This document shows positions 36,726-46,542 of a stretch of 64,000 nt of DNA, in pieces. The notes under the pieces are model-generated. The model had not been told where the DNA came from. It searched no databases and saw only the letters and a list, made by a program, of their open reading frames with translations. Position numbers and translations under genes: made by a program. This stretch comes from Vicinamibacterales bacterium (lineage in GTDB: Bacteria; Acidobacteriota; Vicinamibacteria; Vicinamibacterales; UBA8438). Location: assembly GCA_937766455.1 (NCBI GenBank), contig CALLXD010000027.1, forward strand, positions 1 through 64,000, read 5' to 3'. Positions within the stretch are counted from its first letter, which is position 1. The number at the start of each line of letters is the position of its first letter.

Positions 36726-39182
36726 TCAGTCCTTGAGTTCCGCGCAGGTGACGGCAGTACCCCCGTCCTCCGGCGCCGCGGCAGAGAAACGTCGGACCAA
36801 CGGATGGCCGCGGAGCAACTCCGCGATGGCTCTGCGTAGTCGTCCGGTCCCATGACCATGGATGAACCGAACGACACGCACTTCACCCATCGCGACATGA
36901 TCCAGGTGCTTCTCTGCGCGAGCCAGGGCGTCGTCGACGCGGCAGCCGATGAGATTCAGCTCGTCCAACTGCCCAACCGGTTCGTTGACCTGAATGTTGA
37001 CGCGGCTGTGTCGTTCCACCCGAGGTGCAGGTTGGCCCCCGAGCGCTAGCGCCCGGCGCGGCACGCGTACCCGCTTTCCGCGGACCTCCACCTCCGCCTC
37101 GGTCCCGTGGAACGAGCGGACCTCACCCTCAACGCCCAGCGTGGACACGACAACCCGGTCGCCCAGGGCAATCGGTGGGCGCTGGCCGCGATTCGACTGG
37201 GCGGCCACTGGTTCGGGGGCCTGGAAGTGCCCCGCGATGGTGTCGAGAGACGCCTGCGCGGACGATCTCAGCTCGCCGCTGTCGCCAGTCGACAAGGGCG
37301 TTTCCCGCCTGGCGGCTTTGTCAACGGCGACACGCTCCAGGGTAGCGGCCCGCTCCCGAAGAGACTGGACGACCTCGTCGACCTCGCGGCGAGCGGCGCG
37401 GAGACGTTGGTCAAGCGAATCGTCACGACTGGCGCGACTGTTCCGGTCGCGTTGGTCAATCTCAGCCTCGCGCGCCTTCAACCGGGTCTCCAGCTCCGCC
37501 TGCGCGGCCTGGCGTCTGGCGAGGTCGCGCCCGAGCTCGTCGAGCCGGCTGCGGTCCTCGTCGATCCGGGCGAGGTGATCGGCCAATTGCGACTCGCGCG
37601 CGGTCCGCAGCGCTGCGGCGGCAGTGATGATGCTCGGGGCCAGTCCGAGCCGGCCCGCGATTTCCAGGGCCAGGCTGCGCCCGGCCGAGCCGTAGACCAG
37701 GCGGTAGGTCGGCGCAAACGTCTCCGGATCGAATCCGAACGCCGCGCACGAAACGCCCTCAGTGGTAGCGGCGTACGACTTGAGGGCGTCGTCGTGGGTG
37801 GTGACGATCACATGGGCCCCACGTTGTCTGAAGTGTTCGACCACAGCGCGTCCTAGGGCGCCCCCCTCCACCGGGTCAGTGCCGGCCCCCACCTCATCCA
37901 GCAGAATCAGGCCCGGAATGGAGAGCCGCCGATCCATGCCCACGATGTTGGCGACGTGGCCTGAGAATGTGCTCAGGTTGGCAGCGATTGACTGCTCATC
38001 ACCGATATCCGCGAACACCGAGCGGAACACCGGTACCTGCGCACCCGCGGCGGCCGGAATGTGCAGACCGGCTTGCGCCATCAGCGACAACAACCCGGCC
38101 GTCTTCAGCGCCACCGTCTTACCGCCTGTGTTGGGCCCGGTGATGACCAGCGCTCGCGTGGGCGGGGTCATGACGACATCGACCGGCACCGGTTCGATGC
38201 GCTCGCCGACTCCAGTCGCCTGCCCGATTCGGCTGGCGACACTCGTCATCAGCAGCGGATGCCTTGCCTCGCGGAGGTCCAGGGCCTGGTCGTTGCTGAT
38301 GTGTGCCTCCACGCCCCCAACGATGCCCGCGAACGCTGCCTTGGCCTGCAGCACGTCGAGGTCGGTCGCCGCTGTCAGCGTGCGACGCAAATCAAGCGCT
38401 CGCCGTCGAAATGTTGTCGAGAGCAACAGCAGCACGCGACGGACTTCCTCGCGTTCCTGCTCATCCAGCGCGACGATCTCATTGTTGATGTCGACGGTGC
38501 TCAACGGCTCGAGGAAGAGGCTGGCACCGCTCGACGAGGTGCCATGCACGATGCCCGGGATGCCGGCGCGGTGCTCTGATCGCACGACGAGCACGAAACG
38601 CCCGTTGCGTTCGCTGACCACCTGTTCTTGCAGATACCGCGCAGTCTCGCGCCCGCGTAGGTACGCCTCCAGATTTCCTCGCAGCCGGTTTCGCTGTTTG
38701 CGAAGCCGGCCCCGAATCGTTTTCAACTCCGGGCTCGCGTCGTCAGCCACCTCGCCGGATTCGTCAATCTTCTGACGTACGCTCCCGCATTCACGGTCCC
38801 AGTTCGACACGCCGCTGACAATGGCGGTCAGCGCCGGGTAGGGCCCAGTGGTCGCGGTCGTCACCGAACGGCAGACGCGTTGGACCGAGCTCAGGAAATT
38901 GACCAGGCTGAGGAGTTGTAGCGGTTCCAGTGCCTGAGCTTCGATGGCCAGCGCGGCGACTGCCTCGTCCAGATGCAGCGGCGCTTCGAGCGGCATTGGT
39001 CCGTTGGCTGCCCCGAAACGCACCGCCTCCGTTGTGTCTGTCTGTGCGGACCGCACCGCGCGCGCGTCGGTCAGCGGGCGGAGCCGCCCCAGCTCGTCGG
39101 CGCCAAACGGCGTCAAGGCGCAGCTCACCACTGCCTCGACGATCCGGTCGAACTCGAGGGTGGTGAAGGCTCCTGTCTGCAT
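36726..39182 (-). CDS. mutS2: MutS2-family ATPase/endonuclease
   Basis: An 818-residue protein. The N-terminal core and lever helices (to about 300) lead to the ABC ATPase with Walker A ITGPNTGGKTVALKT, then SIAANLSTFSGHV and ILLDEVGAGTDPVEGGAL. A long coiled coil (about 520-640) and a KOW-like strand region follow, and the C-terminal Smr nuclease domain contains FIHGHGTGRLRRAI. There is no mismatch-binding domain, which sets MutS2 apart from MutS. Known roles are suppression of recombination and rescue of collided ribosomes. Confidence 0.95.
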   Translation of the reverse strand: MQTGAFTTLEFDRIVEAVVSCALTPFGADELGRLRPLTDARAVRSAQTDTTEAVRFGAANGPMPLEAPLHLDEAVAALAIEAQALEPLQLLSLVNFLSSVQRVCRSVTTATTGPYPALTAIVSGVSNWDRECGSVRQKIDESGEVADDASPELKTIRGRLRKQRNRLRGNLEAYLRGRETARYLQEQVVSERNGRFVLVVRSEHRAGIPGIVHGTSSSGASLFLEPLSTVDINNEIVALDEQEREEVRRVLLLLSTTFRRRALDLRRTLTAATDLDVLQAKAAFAGIVGGVEAHISNDQALDLREARHPLLMTSVASRIGQATGVGERIEPVPVDVVMTPPTRALVITGPNTGGKTVALKTAGLLSLMAQAGLHIPAAAGAQVPVFRSVFADIGDEQSIAANLSTFSGHVANIVGMDRRLSIPGLILLDEVGAGTDPVEGGALGRAVVEHFRQRGAHVIVTTHDDALKSYAATTEGVSCAAFGFDPETFAPTYRLVYGSAGRSLALEIAGRLGLAPSIITAAAALRTARESQLADHLARIDEDRSRLDELGRDLARRQAAQAELETRLKAREAEIDQRDRNSRASRDDSLDQRLRAARREVDEVVQSLRERAATLERVAVDKAARRETPLSTGDSGELRSSAQASLDTIAGHFQAPEPVAAQSNRGQRPPIALGDRVVVSTLGVEGEVRSFHGTEAEVEVRGKRVRVPRRALALGGQPAPRVERHSRVNIQVNEPVGQLDELNLIGCRVDDALARAEKHLDHVAMGEVRVVRFIHGHGTGRLRRAIAELLRGHPLVRRFSAAAPEDGGTAVTCAELKD

Positions 39183-39415
39183 CGCAATCGGCAGAATGTT
39201 GGGTGACTCACCCGGCGCGCGACCGGGGATGAACGCGCCGACGGTCTACGAAGACCGGATCGGCCCGCCTGACCCCGCTATGCCTCGGGCTGACGCGGAT
39301 ACTGGGTTGAAGTTCGGGCGACGTCGCGCATGGTCGTGCGCGCGTCTCCGATCCGAGACTATGGTGTCATGCGAGCAATCGAACTCGCGAATATATCACG
39401 CTCGCCGCACGCCAC

Positions 39416-40201
39416 TCAAGGAGTGGCAGCCTGGACCGATGTGTGGTTGAACCGACTCGCCGACGCTGCCGCCCCGAATCCGTTGTCGATGTTGACGACG
39501 GTCACTCCGGTCGCGCAACTGTTCAGCATGGACAGCAGCGCCGCGATGCCGCCAAAGCTGGCGCCGTAGCCGATGCTGGTCGGCACGGCGATGACCGGGA
39601 CCGATACGAGCCCGCCAACGACGCTCGCCAGCGCCCCGTCCATGCCGGCTACGACGATGACCACCTGAGCCTCCTCAAGCCGCGCGCGTTGCGCGAGGAG
39701 TCGGTGCAAGCCGGCGACCCCGACGTCGTACACCCGTTCGACGCGGTTGCCCATTACGCCGGCCGTGACGGCTGCCTCGTCCGCGATCGGTTGGTCGGAG
39801 GTGCCGGCGGACACGATGAGGATGGTGCCCTGCCCGGTCAGTTCCCCTGCGTCTGGGCTGACGTGGCTGATTATGCGCGCGCTGTCGTGGAAGACCGCCT
39901 CCGGTACGCGGTTGCGCACGGCGGCGTAGGCCTCGGCGTCCGTTCTTGTGACCAAGAGACGGTGTCCTGCGCCGACGATGGTCTCTGCGATTCGGGCAAT
40001 CTGGGTCGGTGTCTTGCCTTGACCGAAGACCACTTCCGGGAACCCTTGCCTGAGCGTCCGGTGATGGTCGATGCGGGCGAACCCCACGTCTTCAAAGGGG
40101 GCGGCTCGCATCACGCGAGCCAGTCGCGTCTGGGCGGTCTCCACCGTCAGCGCGCCGGTTCGCACGTCTTCCAGGAGCGCCTTGATGTGATCCGGTTGCA
40201 T
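39416..40201 (-). CDS. larB: LarB, pyridinium-3,5-bisthiocarboxylate mononucleotide pathway carboxylase
   Basis: A 261-residue protein. An N-terminal helix-rich domain with PEVVFGQGKTPTQIA is followed by a PurE-like (AIR carboxylase) domain: ILIVSAGTSDQPIADEAAVTA, NRVERVYDVGVAGLHRLL, VVAGMDGALASVVGGLV and PTSIGYGASFGGIAALLSMLNSC. LarB carboxylates nicotinate adenine dinucleotide in making the nickel-pincer cofactor used by lactate racemase and relatives. No larA, larC or larE is within the window. A gene-poor gap of 233 bp separates it from mutS2. Confidence 0.9.
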   Translation of the reverse strand: MQPDHIKALLEDVRTGALTVETAQTRLARVMRAAPFEDVGFARIDHHRTLRQGFPEVVFGQGKTPTQIARIAETIVGAGHRLLVTRTDAEAYAAVRNRVPEAVFHDSARIISHVSPDAGELTGQGTILIVSAGTSDQPIADEAAVTAGVMGNRVERVYDVGVAGLHRLLAQRARLEEAQVVIVVAGMDGALASVVGGLVSVPVIAVPTSIGYGASFGGIAALLSMLNSCATGVTVVNIDNGFGAAASASRFNHTSVQAATP

Positions 40202-40209
40202 CCCAGAAT

Positions 40210-40291
40210 GTGGGCGTCCAGGCTCTCATACGCCGCTGACGACGCCCGTACCTTCCAGTGGGGGTTCAGACTTCCATACGCCGCCGACCAC
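40210..40291. repeat. Degenerate 34-bp direct repeat between larB and citrate synthase
   Basis: Units at 40210-40243 and 40258-40291 both read roughly GTGGGSGTYCAGRCT and then CATACGCCGCYGACSAC, with about three quarters identity. They occupy the 265-bp divergent promoter region. No gene is seen in that region. Confidence 0.5.
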
Positions 40292-40466
40292 CAATGTCGA
40301 TTTCATCGGTGCCGGCTATCTGATCTATCTTACACACGCTCGGTGGTCGGCCACACCGCGTTCCTCCTCGGGCGTCCTGGACGCCAGAGGCATGTCCGTC
40401 CACCGCGTACCATTCATCGAGGTGTGCTGCAGGCCGCCGGTAGGTCGGGACGCACGAGAATAGATC

Positions 40467-41606
40467 ATGACAACGTCAGCAACAGGAGGGGCGGGGCTCG
40501 AAGGGGTCGTTGCGACCTCATCCAAACTCTGCTACCTCGACGGACAACGGGGCGTGCTCGCGTATTGCGGGCACGATATCCACGATTTGGCGAGTCAGGC
40601 GACCTTTGAGGAGGTCTGCTACCTGCTATGGCACCGGCGCTTGCCGACACGCGCCGAATTGGGCGACCTCCAGACGGAGTTCGCACGGGCTCGACAGCTT
40701 CCGGCGGGTGTCGTCCGCTTGATGCGGTCATTGCCCCCTGGCCACGCCATGGACGCGGTCAGGACCCTGGTCTCGGGATTGGCGCACTACGATCCGGACG
40801 CCGGCGACGACTCGGCGGGCACGGCGCTCCGCAAGTCGGTGCGTCTAACCGCGCAAATAGGAACGCTCGTCGCGACGCTGGGGCGGCTTTCGTCCGGGGG
40901 CGGACAGATCGAGCCGGATCCCGTGCTCAGCCACGCCGGGAACTTCCTGTATCTGCTCACCGGGGAGCGTCCCGGCGGTCTGGCTACACGGGCTTTTGAT
41001 GTAGCGCTGACCTTGCACGCGGACCACGAGCTGAATGCGTCGACGTTCGCGGCCAGGGTCGCCGCCGCCACACTCACCGATCTGCACTCCACAGTCGTAG
41101 CCGGCGTCGCGACCTTGAAAGGGCCGTTGCACGGCGGTGCGAACGCGGAGGTGATGAAGATGTTGTTGGCCATCGGGGAGGATGCCGACGACGACCGGGT
41201 GGAGACGACCATTCGTGGGATGCTGGCTCGCAAGCAGAAAGTACCAGGATTCGGGCATCGTGTGTATCGGACTGAGGACCCCCGCGCGACGCATCTCCGC
41301 CAGATGTCGAGTGACCTGGGCGAGCAGGCGGGAAATCTGCGATGGTTCGAGATGTCGCAGCGGATCGAGGCGGTGATGCGGGAGGAGACGGGGATTGCCG
41401 CGAATGTCGACTTTTACTCGGCGTCGACGTACTACACGCTGGGCATCGCAGTCGACCTGTTTACCCCGATCTTCGTGGTCAGTCGGGTAGCGGGGTGGAC
41501 CGCCCACGTGCTCGAGCAATACGCCAACAATCGCCTGATCAGACCCCGCGCGGAGTATACGGGCCCGGAATACCCGCAGACGTTCCTACCGTTGGACCGA
41601 CGCTAG
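40467..41606 (+). CDS. Citrate synthase family protein (citrate/2-methylcitrate synthase)
   Basis: A 379-residue type I-like enzyme condensing acetyl-CoA (or propionyl-CoA) with oxaloacetate. Active-site parts: LHADHELNASTF, LKGPLHGGANAEVM (first His), PGFGHRVYRTEDPRA (second His), and the catalytic Asp in NVDFYSASTYY; RVAGWTAHVLEQ closes the fold. Its length is typical of the short citrate/methylcitrate synthase group, so substrate is uncertain. No prp genes are near. It stands alone between a divergent larB and the lepA promoter. Confidence 0.9.
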   Translation: MTTSATGGAGLEGVVATSSKLCYLDGQRGVLAYCGHDIHDLASQATFEEVCYLLWHRRLPTRAELGDLQTEFARARQLPAGVVRLMRSLPPGHAMDAVRTLVSGLAHYDPDAGDDSAGTALRKSVRLTAQIGTLVATLGRLSSGGGQIEPDPVLSHAGNFLYLLTGERPGGLATRAFDVALTLHADHELNASTFAARVAAATLTDLHSTVVAGVATLKGPLHGGANAEVMKMLLAIGEDADDDRVETTIRGMLARKQKVPGFGHRVYRTEDPRATHLRQMSSDLGEQAGNLRWFEMSQRIEAVMREETGIAANVDFYSASTYYTLGIAVDLFTPIFVVSRVAGWTAHVLEQYANNRLIRPRAEYTGPEYPQTFLPLDRR

Positions 41607-41735
41607 CGGCGTGTATCTCGGACGACCTCAGGCTGTCCGCGCCGCGTCGGCCAGGTCGATCGAACGACCGCGCGACGCTCCACGTGTGCCTTGCCCTCCG
41701 GAAGCGCCGGATACGCCCGGAACGCGGCGGCAGAC

Positions 41736-41741
41736 TATAAT
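41736..41741 (+). promoter_or_regulatory. -10 box of lepA (near-leaderless start)
   Basis: A perfect TATAAT lies 12 bases before the lepA ATG. Transcription would start about 6 bases ahead of the ATG, leaving no room for a ribosome site. A clear -35 was not found. Confidence 0.4.
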
Positions 41742-41753
41742 GGCGATCCCTGC

Positions 41754-43556
41754 ATGGACCAACGCTACATTCGCAACTTCTCCATCATTGCCCACATCGA
41801 TCACGGGAAATCGACACTCGCGGACCGTTTTCTTGAGATCACCGGCGCCTTGCAGGCCCGGGAGATGGAGGAGCAAGTTCTCGATTCGATGGACCTCGAG
41901 CGTGAGCGCGGCATCACCATCAAGGCCCACTCGGTCCGCCTGACCTATACCCCGGAGGGCGGTGTTCCCCACGTGTTGAACCTGATCGACACGCCCGGCC
42001 ACGTGGATTTCTCGTACGAGGTCACCCGGGCCCTGACGGCGTGTGAAGGGGCGTTGCTCCTGGTCGATGCGTCGCAGGGGGTCGAGGCGCAGACCGTGGC
42101 GAACGCCTATCTCGCGGTCGACCAGGACCTCGAAATTATTCCGGTCGTCAACAAAATCGATCTGCCGGGCGCCCAGCCCGAGGAGACGATGCGCCAGATA
42201 GAAGAGATCGTCGGTCTTGACACGGCCGATGCCATCTTGGCCAGCGCCAAGGCCGGGAACGGCACTCGCGAGGTGCTCGACGCGGTGGTCAACCGCGTGC
42301 CGCCGCCAGCCGGTGACCCCGACGCGCCGTTGAAGGCGTTGATTTTCGACTCCTGGTACGACTCGTATCGTGGGGTCACGATGTTGGTCCGCGTCGTGGA
42401 CGGTGCCATCCGGCCCAAGATGAAAATTCGCCTGATGGCTCGTGGACTCGACCACGATGTCGAGCAGGTCGGCGTGTTCTCACCCAAGCCGGTCGTCATG
42501 CCGGAGCTGGGCGTCGGGGAGGTTGGTTTCGTGATTGCCGGTATCAAGACGGTAAGCGACGCCAAAATCGGCGACACGTTGACCGAGACGTCGCGCCGGA
42601 CCGCCAACCCGTGCGACGGTTTTACCGAGGTGAAGCCGATGGTGTTCGCCGGACTGTATCCGGTGGAAGGCCACCAGTACGCCGAGCTCCGAGACGCGCT
42701 TGAGAAGCTCCAATTGAACGACGCCTCGTTCTTTTTCACGCCGGAGACCTCGGTGGCGCTCGGGTTTGGTTTTCGTTGCGGGTTCCTGGGATTGCTCCAC
42801 ATGGAGATCATCCAGGAACGCCTCGAGCGCGAGTACAAGATGGACCTCGTGACGACGGCGCCAGGCGTGCTGTATCGGGTCACCACGACGGACGGCCAGA
42901 CGTTTGAGGTGGACAGTCCGGCAAAGCTCCCAGACGTGGGACGGATCGAGACGCTGGAAGAGCCCGTGATCACCGCGATGATCCTGACCCCGGCCGACCA
43001 TGTCGGCCCGATCCTGCAACTGTGTCAGGACAAGCGGGGGGTGCAGAAGGGACTCGAATACCTCGCGTCAAATCGCGTCATGATCACCTACGAGCTGCCC
43101 TTCAACGAAGTGGTACTTGATTTCTACGACAAGCTGAAGACGCTGTCGCGAGGGTATGCGTCGCTCGACTATCACGTCACGGGGTACTGGACGTCGCCAT
43201 TAGTGAAGCTCGACCTGTTGGTGAATGAGGAGCCGGTCGATGCGTTGTCGATTATCGTGCACAAGGAGTCTGCGTATGTCCGTGGCCGCTCGCTCGCGGT
43301 CAAGCTACGGAAACTGATTCCACGCCAGATGTTCGACGTGGCCATTCAGGCGACGGTCGGCGGGCGCATTATCGCGCGTGAGTCGGTCAAAGCGCTTCGC
43401 AAGAACGTATTGGCGAAGTGCTACGGTGGCGACATCAGCCGAAAGCGAAAACTCCTAGAGAAACAAAAAGAAGGCAAACGCCGTATGAAGCGCGTCGGCC
43501 GGGTGGAGATTCCTCAAGAGGCGTTTCTCGCGGTGTTGACCGTGGATGATGATTGA
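41754..43556 (+). CDS. lepA: Elongation factor 4 (LepA)
   Basis: A 600-residue translational GTPase. G1 is [13 protein letters not shown] (about 11-23), G2/G3 cover GITIKAHSV and [12 protein letters not shown], and G4 is NKIDLP. The LepA-specific C-terminal domain is clear ([17 protein letters not shown] at the end, after [23 protein letters not shown]). EF4 acts on stalled or mispositioned ribosomes. ATG 41754 matches the family N-terminus ([20 protein letters not shown]). The downstream lepB overlaps it, the classical pair. Confidence 0.97.
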   Translation: MDQRYIRNFSIIAHIDHGKSTLADRFLEITGALQAREMEEQVLDSMDLERERGITIKAHSVRLTYTPEGGVPHVLNLIDTPGHVDFSYEVTRALTACEGALLLVDASQGVEAQTVANAYLAVDQDLEIIPVVNKIDLPGAQPEETMRQIEEIVGLDTADAILASAKAGNGTREVLDAVVNRVPPPAGDPDAPLKALIFDSWYDSYRGVTMLVRVVDGAIRPKMKIRLMARGLDHDVEQVGVFSPKPVVMPELGVGEVGFVIAGIKTVSDAKIGDTLTETSRRTANPCDGFTEVKPMVFAGLYPVEGHQYAELRDALEKLQLNDASFFFTPETSVALGFGFRCGFLGLLHMEIIQERLEREYKMDLVTTAPGVLYRVTTTDGQTFEVDSPAKLPDVGRIETLEEPVITAMILTPADHVGPILQLCQDKRGVQKGLEYLASNRVMITYELPFNEVVLDFYDKLKTLSRGYASLDYHVTGYWTSPLVKLDLLVNEEPVDALSIIVHKESAYVRGRSLAVKLRKLIPRQMFDVAIQATVGGRIIARESVKALRKNVLAKCYGGDISRKRKLLEKQKEGKRRMKRVGRVEIPQEAFLAVLTVDDD

Positions 43557-44241
43557 GACTGCTGCCATGTCATTCCAGAAGTCGACGGCCCGCGAGTATT
43601 TCGAGTCGATCGTGATCGCGGTCATTCTCGCGCTGTTTGTACGCACGTGGGCGGTGCAGGCTTTCAAGATTCCGACCGGTTCGATGGAGCAGAACCTGTT
43701 AATCGGCGACCACCTGCTCGTCAATAAGTTCGTGTACGCGCCCACAGGTTCGGCGGAGCGGTCGTGGTTGCCGGTCACCGACGTGCGGCGGGGCGATGTG
43801 CTGGTGTTCAAGTTCCCGGAGGAGCCCGAGCGCGATTTCATCAAGCGCGTCGTTGGCCTGCCGGGAGAGACGGTGGAGCTGCGGCAGTCCCGCGTGTTCA
43901 TCGACGGAGAGCCGATCGAAGAACCCTACCTCGACCTGATGCGTCCCGATGGGCAGGTGCCGTACGACATGCGCGGGACGTACGGGCCGCAGCGCGTGCC
44001 AGATGGCCACGTGTTCATGATGGGCGACAACCGTGGAGATTCGCAGGATAGTCGGTACTGGGGCGCGCTCCCGCTGGACTACGTCAAGGGACGGGCCTTC
44101 ATGATGTATTGGTCCTACGAGTCCGCGAGCGAATTTTACCGGGACGTTGGGGTGGGGGCGACGCTGCGCCGGCTGACCGAGGGCGTGACGCACTTCTTCA
44201 CCCGTACCCGATGGGAGCGGCTGTTCATGGCTGTGCCATGA
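43546..44241 (+). CDS. lepB: Signal peptidase I
   Basis: A 231-residue membrane-bound serine protease that removes signal peptides. One transmembrane segment (about 21-40) is followed by the catalytic Ser in [10 protein letters not shown] and the Lys in [15 protein letters not shown]; the late [14 protein letters not shown] box is diagnostic. The first ATG (43546) overlaps lepA by 11 bases; ATG 43567 is an alternative start. The C-terminal tail after about residue 200 is not part of the core fold. Confidence 0.95.
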   Translation: MMIETAAMSFQKSTAREYFESIVIAVILALFVRTWAVQAFKIPTGSMEQNLLIGDHLLVNKFVYAPTGSAERSWLPVTDVRRGDVLVFKFPEEPERDFIKRVVGLPGETVELRQSRVFIDGEPIEEPYLDLMRPDGQVPYDMRGTYGPQRVPDGHVFMMGDNRGDSQDSRYWGALPLDYVKGRAFMMYWSYESASEFYRDVGVGATLRRLTEGVTHFFTRTRWERLFMAVP

Positions 44242-44293
44242 CGCGGGTGCTGACGGACGCCGTGGTTGAGGTGGGGATCTCGCAGGGGGCGCG

Positions 44294-44656
44294 ATGGTGC
44301 GACTGATCGTGAGAGCAGGAATCGCGTTCGTCGTCGTCTACTTCGCGTGGCATGTCGGTCCGGTGTACGTCGCCCATAGACAGTTCAAGGCCGAGGTTGC
44401 GGAGACGACCCGCGCAGGTGGTCTCGGGCCGGCGCAGGAGCTGGTAACGGCGGTCCAGTCGGTTGCGAAGCGAGTTGGGGTTCCGCTCGGCACGGACGAC
44501 ATACGCGTGCGTAGCGATCGGACGTATGTCTATCTCGAGCTCACGTACACCAAACAGCTCCGGTTGTTTCCGACGATCACGTATCCGTGGACATTCCGCG
44601 TCAATACCCGGGCTCTGGCCATCGCCACCCAACCGTGGAACGACGTGGACTCCTGA
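44294..44656 (+). CDS. Small membrane-anchored protein, unknown function
   Basis: A 120-residue protein with an N-terminal hydrophobic helix (about 5-22, VRAGIAFVVVYFAW) and a soluble domain of mixed helix and strand (DDIRVRSDRTYVYLELTYTKQLRLFPTITYPWTF). The layout is like DUF4845-type proteins found next to lepB in other bacteria, but this is only a resemblance. It stands between lepB and the DUF167 gene in the same direction, with overlap of its end and the next start. Confidence 0.6.
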   Translation: MVRLIVRAGIAFVVVYFAWHVGPVYVAHRQFKAEVAETTRAGGLGPAQELVTAVQSVAKRVGVPLGTDDIRVRSDRTYVYLELTYTKQLRLFPTITYPWTFRVNTRALAIATQPWNDVDS

Positions 44657-44967
44657 GACTCGCGCTGCGAACCACGGCGGATGGCGTGGTGATTCCGGTG
44701 CGCGTGATCGCACGGTCACCGCGCACGCGGATCTCCGATGTGCGCGCCGGAAGAGTGGTCGTGCGGGTCTCGGCGGCGCCGGTCGATGGCGCGGCCAATC
44801 TGGCTCTGGTGAAACTGCTGGCGAAGGCCCTGGCGGTTCCGGCTGGCACGATTCGAATCGCGGCCGGGGCACGAACCCGGGACAAGAGTGTGTTGGTCGC
44901 GGGCGTGTCCCCGACGACGATCACGGGTCGGGTACAGGCGCTCCTTGCGCCCCCAGGCCAGGGCTAG
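44635..44967 (+). CDS. DUF167 (YggU-like) protein
   Basis: About 110 residues. The family core is clear: IPVRVIARSPRTRISDVRAGRVVVRVSAAPVDGAANLALVKLLAKAL, with the typical RDKSVLV strand after it. Function of this small fold is unknown. GTG 44635 is chosen as start because the family begins close by; the frame extends to 44587. Its stop codon TAG (44965-44967) lies in the terminal CTAG of dispersed repeat copy B. The related yggS-like and divIVA genes are on the other side of that repeat. Confidence 0.8.
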   Translation: MERRGLLRLALRTTADGVVIPVRVIARSPRTRISDVRAGRVVVRVSAAPVDGAANLALVKLLAKALAVPAGTIRIAAGARTRDKSVLVAGVSPTTITGRVQALLAPPGQG

Positions 44968-45129
44968 CAGTCCGTGGTGAAAGTCCCGCGTCGCACCGAG
45001 ACCGGCGCTGGCCCGGCCGACCAAGGCGAGAAGACGGAAAATACCGGCAGTATTTGACCGATGAACAACGCAGATCGGCCGGATTCAGCGTCGGTCGAAT
45101 GCAGCGGGACTTTTACCACGGGCTGCTAG
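44964..45129 (+). repeat. Dispersed palindromic repeat, copy B (full form)
   Basis: A 166-bp element framed by CTAG. The left arm starts CTAGCAGTCCGTGGTG; the right arm ends with its near-exact inverse. Between them are the conserved GTCGCACCGAGACCGGCGCT block, a variable interior containing ATACCGGCAGTAT, and a GGTCGAATGCAGCGGGACTT block. The left CTAG supplies the stop of the DUF167 gene and the right CTAG supplies, on the minus strand, the stop of divIVA. No protein is evident. Confidence 0.85.
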
Positions 45130-45650
45130 GCCGACGAGCCTGTGGCGGCCATCATTGGCCGCGGATGGTGTTCGCGGACATTGTCGGCGTTGACTCCGCG
45201 GTCCTGTCGCTGCACCACGTCCAACGTAGTGCGGAGAGTGGCAATGGAGTTCTCGAGGGACTTCTCGGCATCGCGTCGTTGATGACGCAGGTCGGTGAGC
45301 TCGCGCTCGACCTCCAGGCAGCGTGCGCGGGCCAAGCGCTCGACCTCGTCGGCTTGTCCGCGTGCTTCGCGCACGATCAGTTCCGCTTCACGCTTGGCGG
45401 CCTCTCGTATCTCGGACGACACACGCTGTGCCGCGAGTACGGTGTCGCGCGAGGGCGCTGCTCGCTGGCGGTCTTCTGCGAGTTGGGCGTGGAGAGCGCT
45501 CACGTCCTGGCGAGCACGCTCCGCGGTCCGCAACGCCAGCTCAAGGTCGTCGGCGGCTTCCGCCAAGAAGCTTGAAACCTCAGTCCGGTTGAATCCCCGC
45601 ACCGCTGCGTCGAATTGCACCCGCCGCAGGTCAAGAGGGGTTAGTCGCAT
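45126..45650 (-). CDS. DivIVA-domain protein
   Basis: A 174-residue protein. The N-terminal membrane-binding DivIVA signature is present (RLTPLDLRRVQFDAAVRGFNRTEVSSFLAEAADDLE), followed by a long coiled coil (about 35-150, with repeated Glu/Arg/Ala). DivIVA proteins mark negatively curved membrane, such as poles and septa. The start ATG 45650 was chosen at the signature; the frame extends to 45704. The stop codon is in the CTAG of repeat copy B. Confidence 0.88.
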   Translation of the reverse strand: MRLTPLDLRRVQFDAAVRGFNRTEVSSFLAEAADDLELALRTAERARQDVSALHAQLAEDRQRAAPSRDTVLAAQRVSSEIREAAKREAELIVREARGQADEVERLARARCLEVERELTDLRHQRRDAEKSLENSIATLRTTLDVVQRQDRGVNADNVREHHPRPMMAATGSSA

Positions 45651-45810
45651 CGTCTGTCTCCACCTTGGGCCGCCCGTCACCCACACGTCAGCGGGACGGG
45701 TCATACACCCGCGGGCGTCGAGCGGGGCCCCCGGCCCCGCGAACGTCCGCCAGAATCATTCAGGTGTACTGTCGGTCGTTCGGGCTGGCCGCTGCAGCGG
45801 TGACGCGGGG

Positions 45811-46524
45811 CTACGCTTGAGCCACGGGTCTTGGGCCGAACAGAGCGGTGCCGACTCTGACGATGGTAGCCCCTTCCTCGATGGCGACCTCGAAGTCGTG
45901 GCTCATACCCATGGAGAGCTGATCGAGCTGCAGGCCGGCCCCGGTCGTCGTCGCGCACTGGTCGCGCAACTGGCGTAGCTGGCGAAAGAAGGGCCGAGTC
46001 TGCTCAGGGTCCGGTGACCAGGGAGGTAGCACCATGAGGCCTCTGACAGCAACGGATTCGCACGACGAGGCGGCGTCGATGACGCGCTGGACTTCGGCGA
46101 CGGACCCGCCATGCTTCGTGGCCTCGCCGGCGAGGTCGACCTGGACGAGCACGTTCAGTGACCGGTGCAGGTCGGTCGCCGCGCGGTCCAGCCGGCGCAG
46201 CAGCGAGACGCTGTCAACGGAGTGAATCCAGTCGAATGTCTCCGCCGCCACACGGGCCTTGTTCGATTGCAGGTGCCCGATGAAGTGCCAGGTGATCCCA
46301 CGCTCTAAGGTGGCGGCCTTCTTGCGCGCGGCTTCCTGGACCTTGTTCTCTCCCAGTTCGCGGAGGCCGGCCGAGACCGCAGCCTCGACGTAGTCGACCC
46401 CGAAGGTTTTTGAGACGGCGACGAGCCGGATGTCCGCTGGCGTTCGGCCGCTTCGGGCAGCCGCCGCGGCGACCCGGTCGGTGACAGAGACGAGGTTGGC
46501 GGCAACACGAGGTGCGAGGTCCAT
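45811..46524 (-). CDS. YggS-family PLP homeostasis protein
   Basis: A 237-residue protein with the alanine-racemase-like TIM barrel. The PLP lysine lies in LVAVSKT, then LGENKVQEA, WHFIGHLQSNKAR, and LSMGMSHDFEVAIEEGATIVRVGTALFG, all diagnostic of the YggS/PLPBP family, which carries PLP and has no known catalytic activity. It follows the TPR gene by 18 bp on the same strand and precedes divIVA, a common pairing with division genes. Confidence 0.93.
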   Translation of the reverse strand: MDLAPRVAANLVSVTDRVAAAAARSGRTPADIRLVAVSKTFGVDYVEAAVSAGLRELGENKVQEAARKKAATLERGITWHFIGHLQSNKARVAAETFDWIHSVDSVSLLRRLDRAATDLHRSLNVLVQVDLAGEATKHGGSVAEVQRVIDAASSCESVAVRGLMVLPPWSPDPEQTRPFFRQLRQLRDQCATTTGAGLQLDQLSMGMSHDFEVAIEEGATIVRVGTALFGPRPVAQA

Positions 46525-46542
46525 GGCGGTCGAAACGGGCGA

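Noticed and set aside
36994-38775. Several plus-strand frames of 100 to 340 codons opposite mutS2
   Set aside because: Antisense shadows of mutS2 rich in Ser/Arg/Pro with no recognisable domain.
44463-45575. A 370-codon plus-strand frame running through repeat copy B
   Set aside because: It crosses the DUF167 gene in a wrong frame, the repeat, and the divIVA gene in antisense; its translation is not protein-like.
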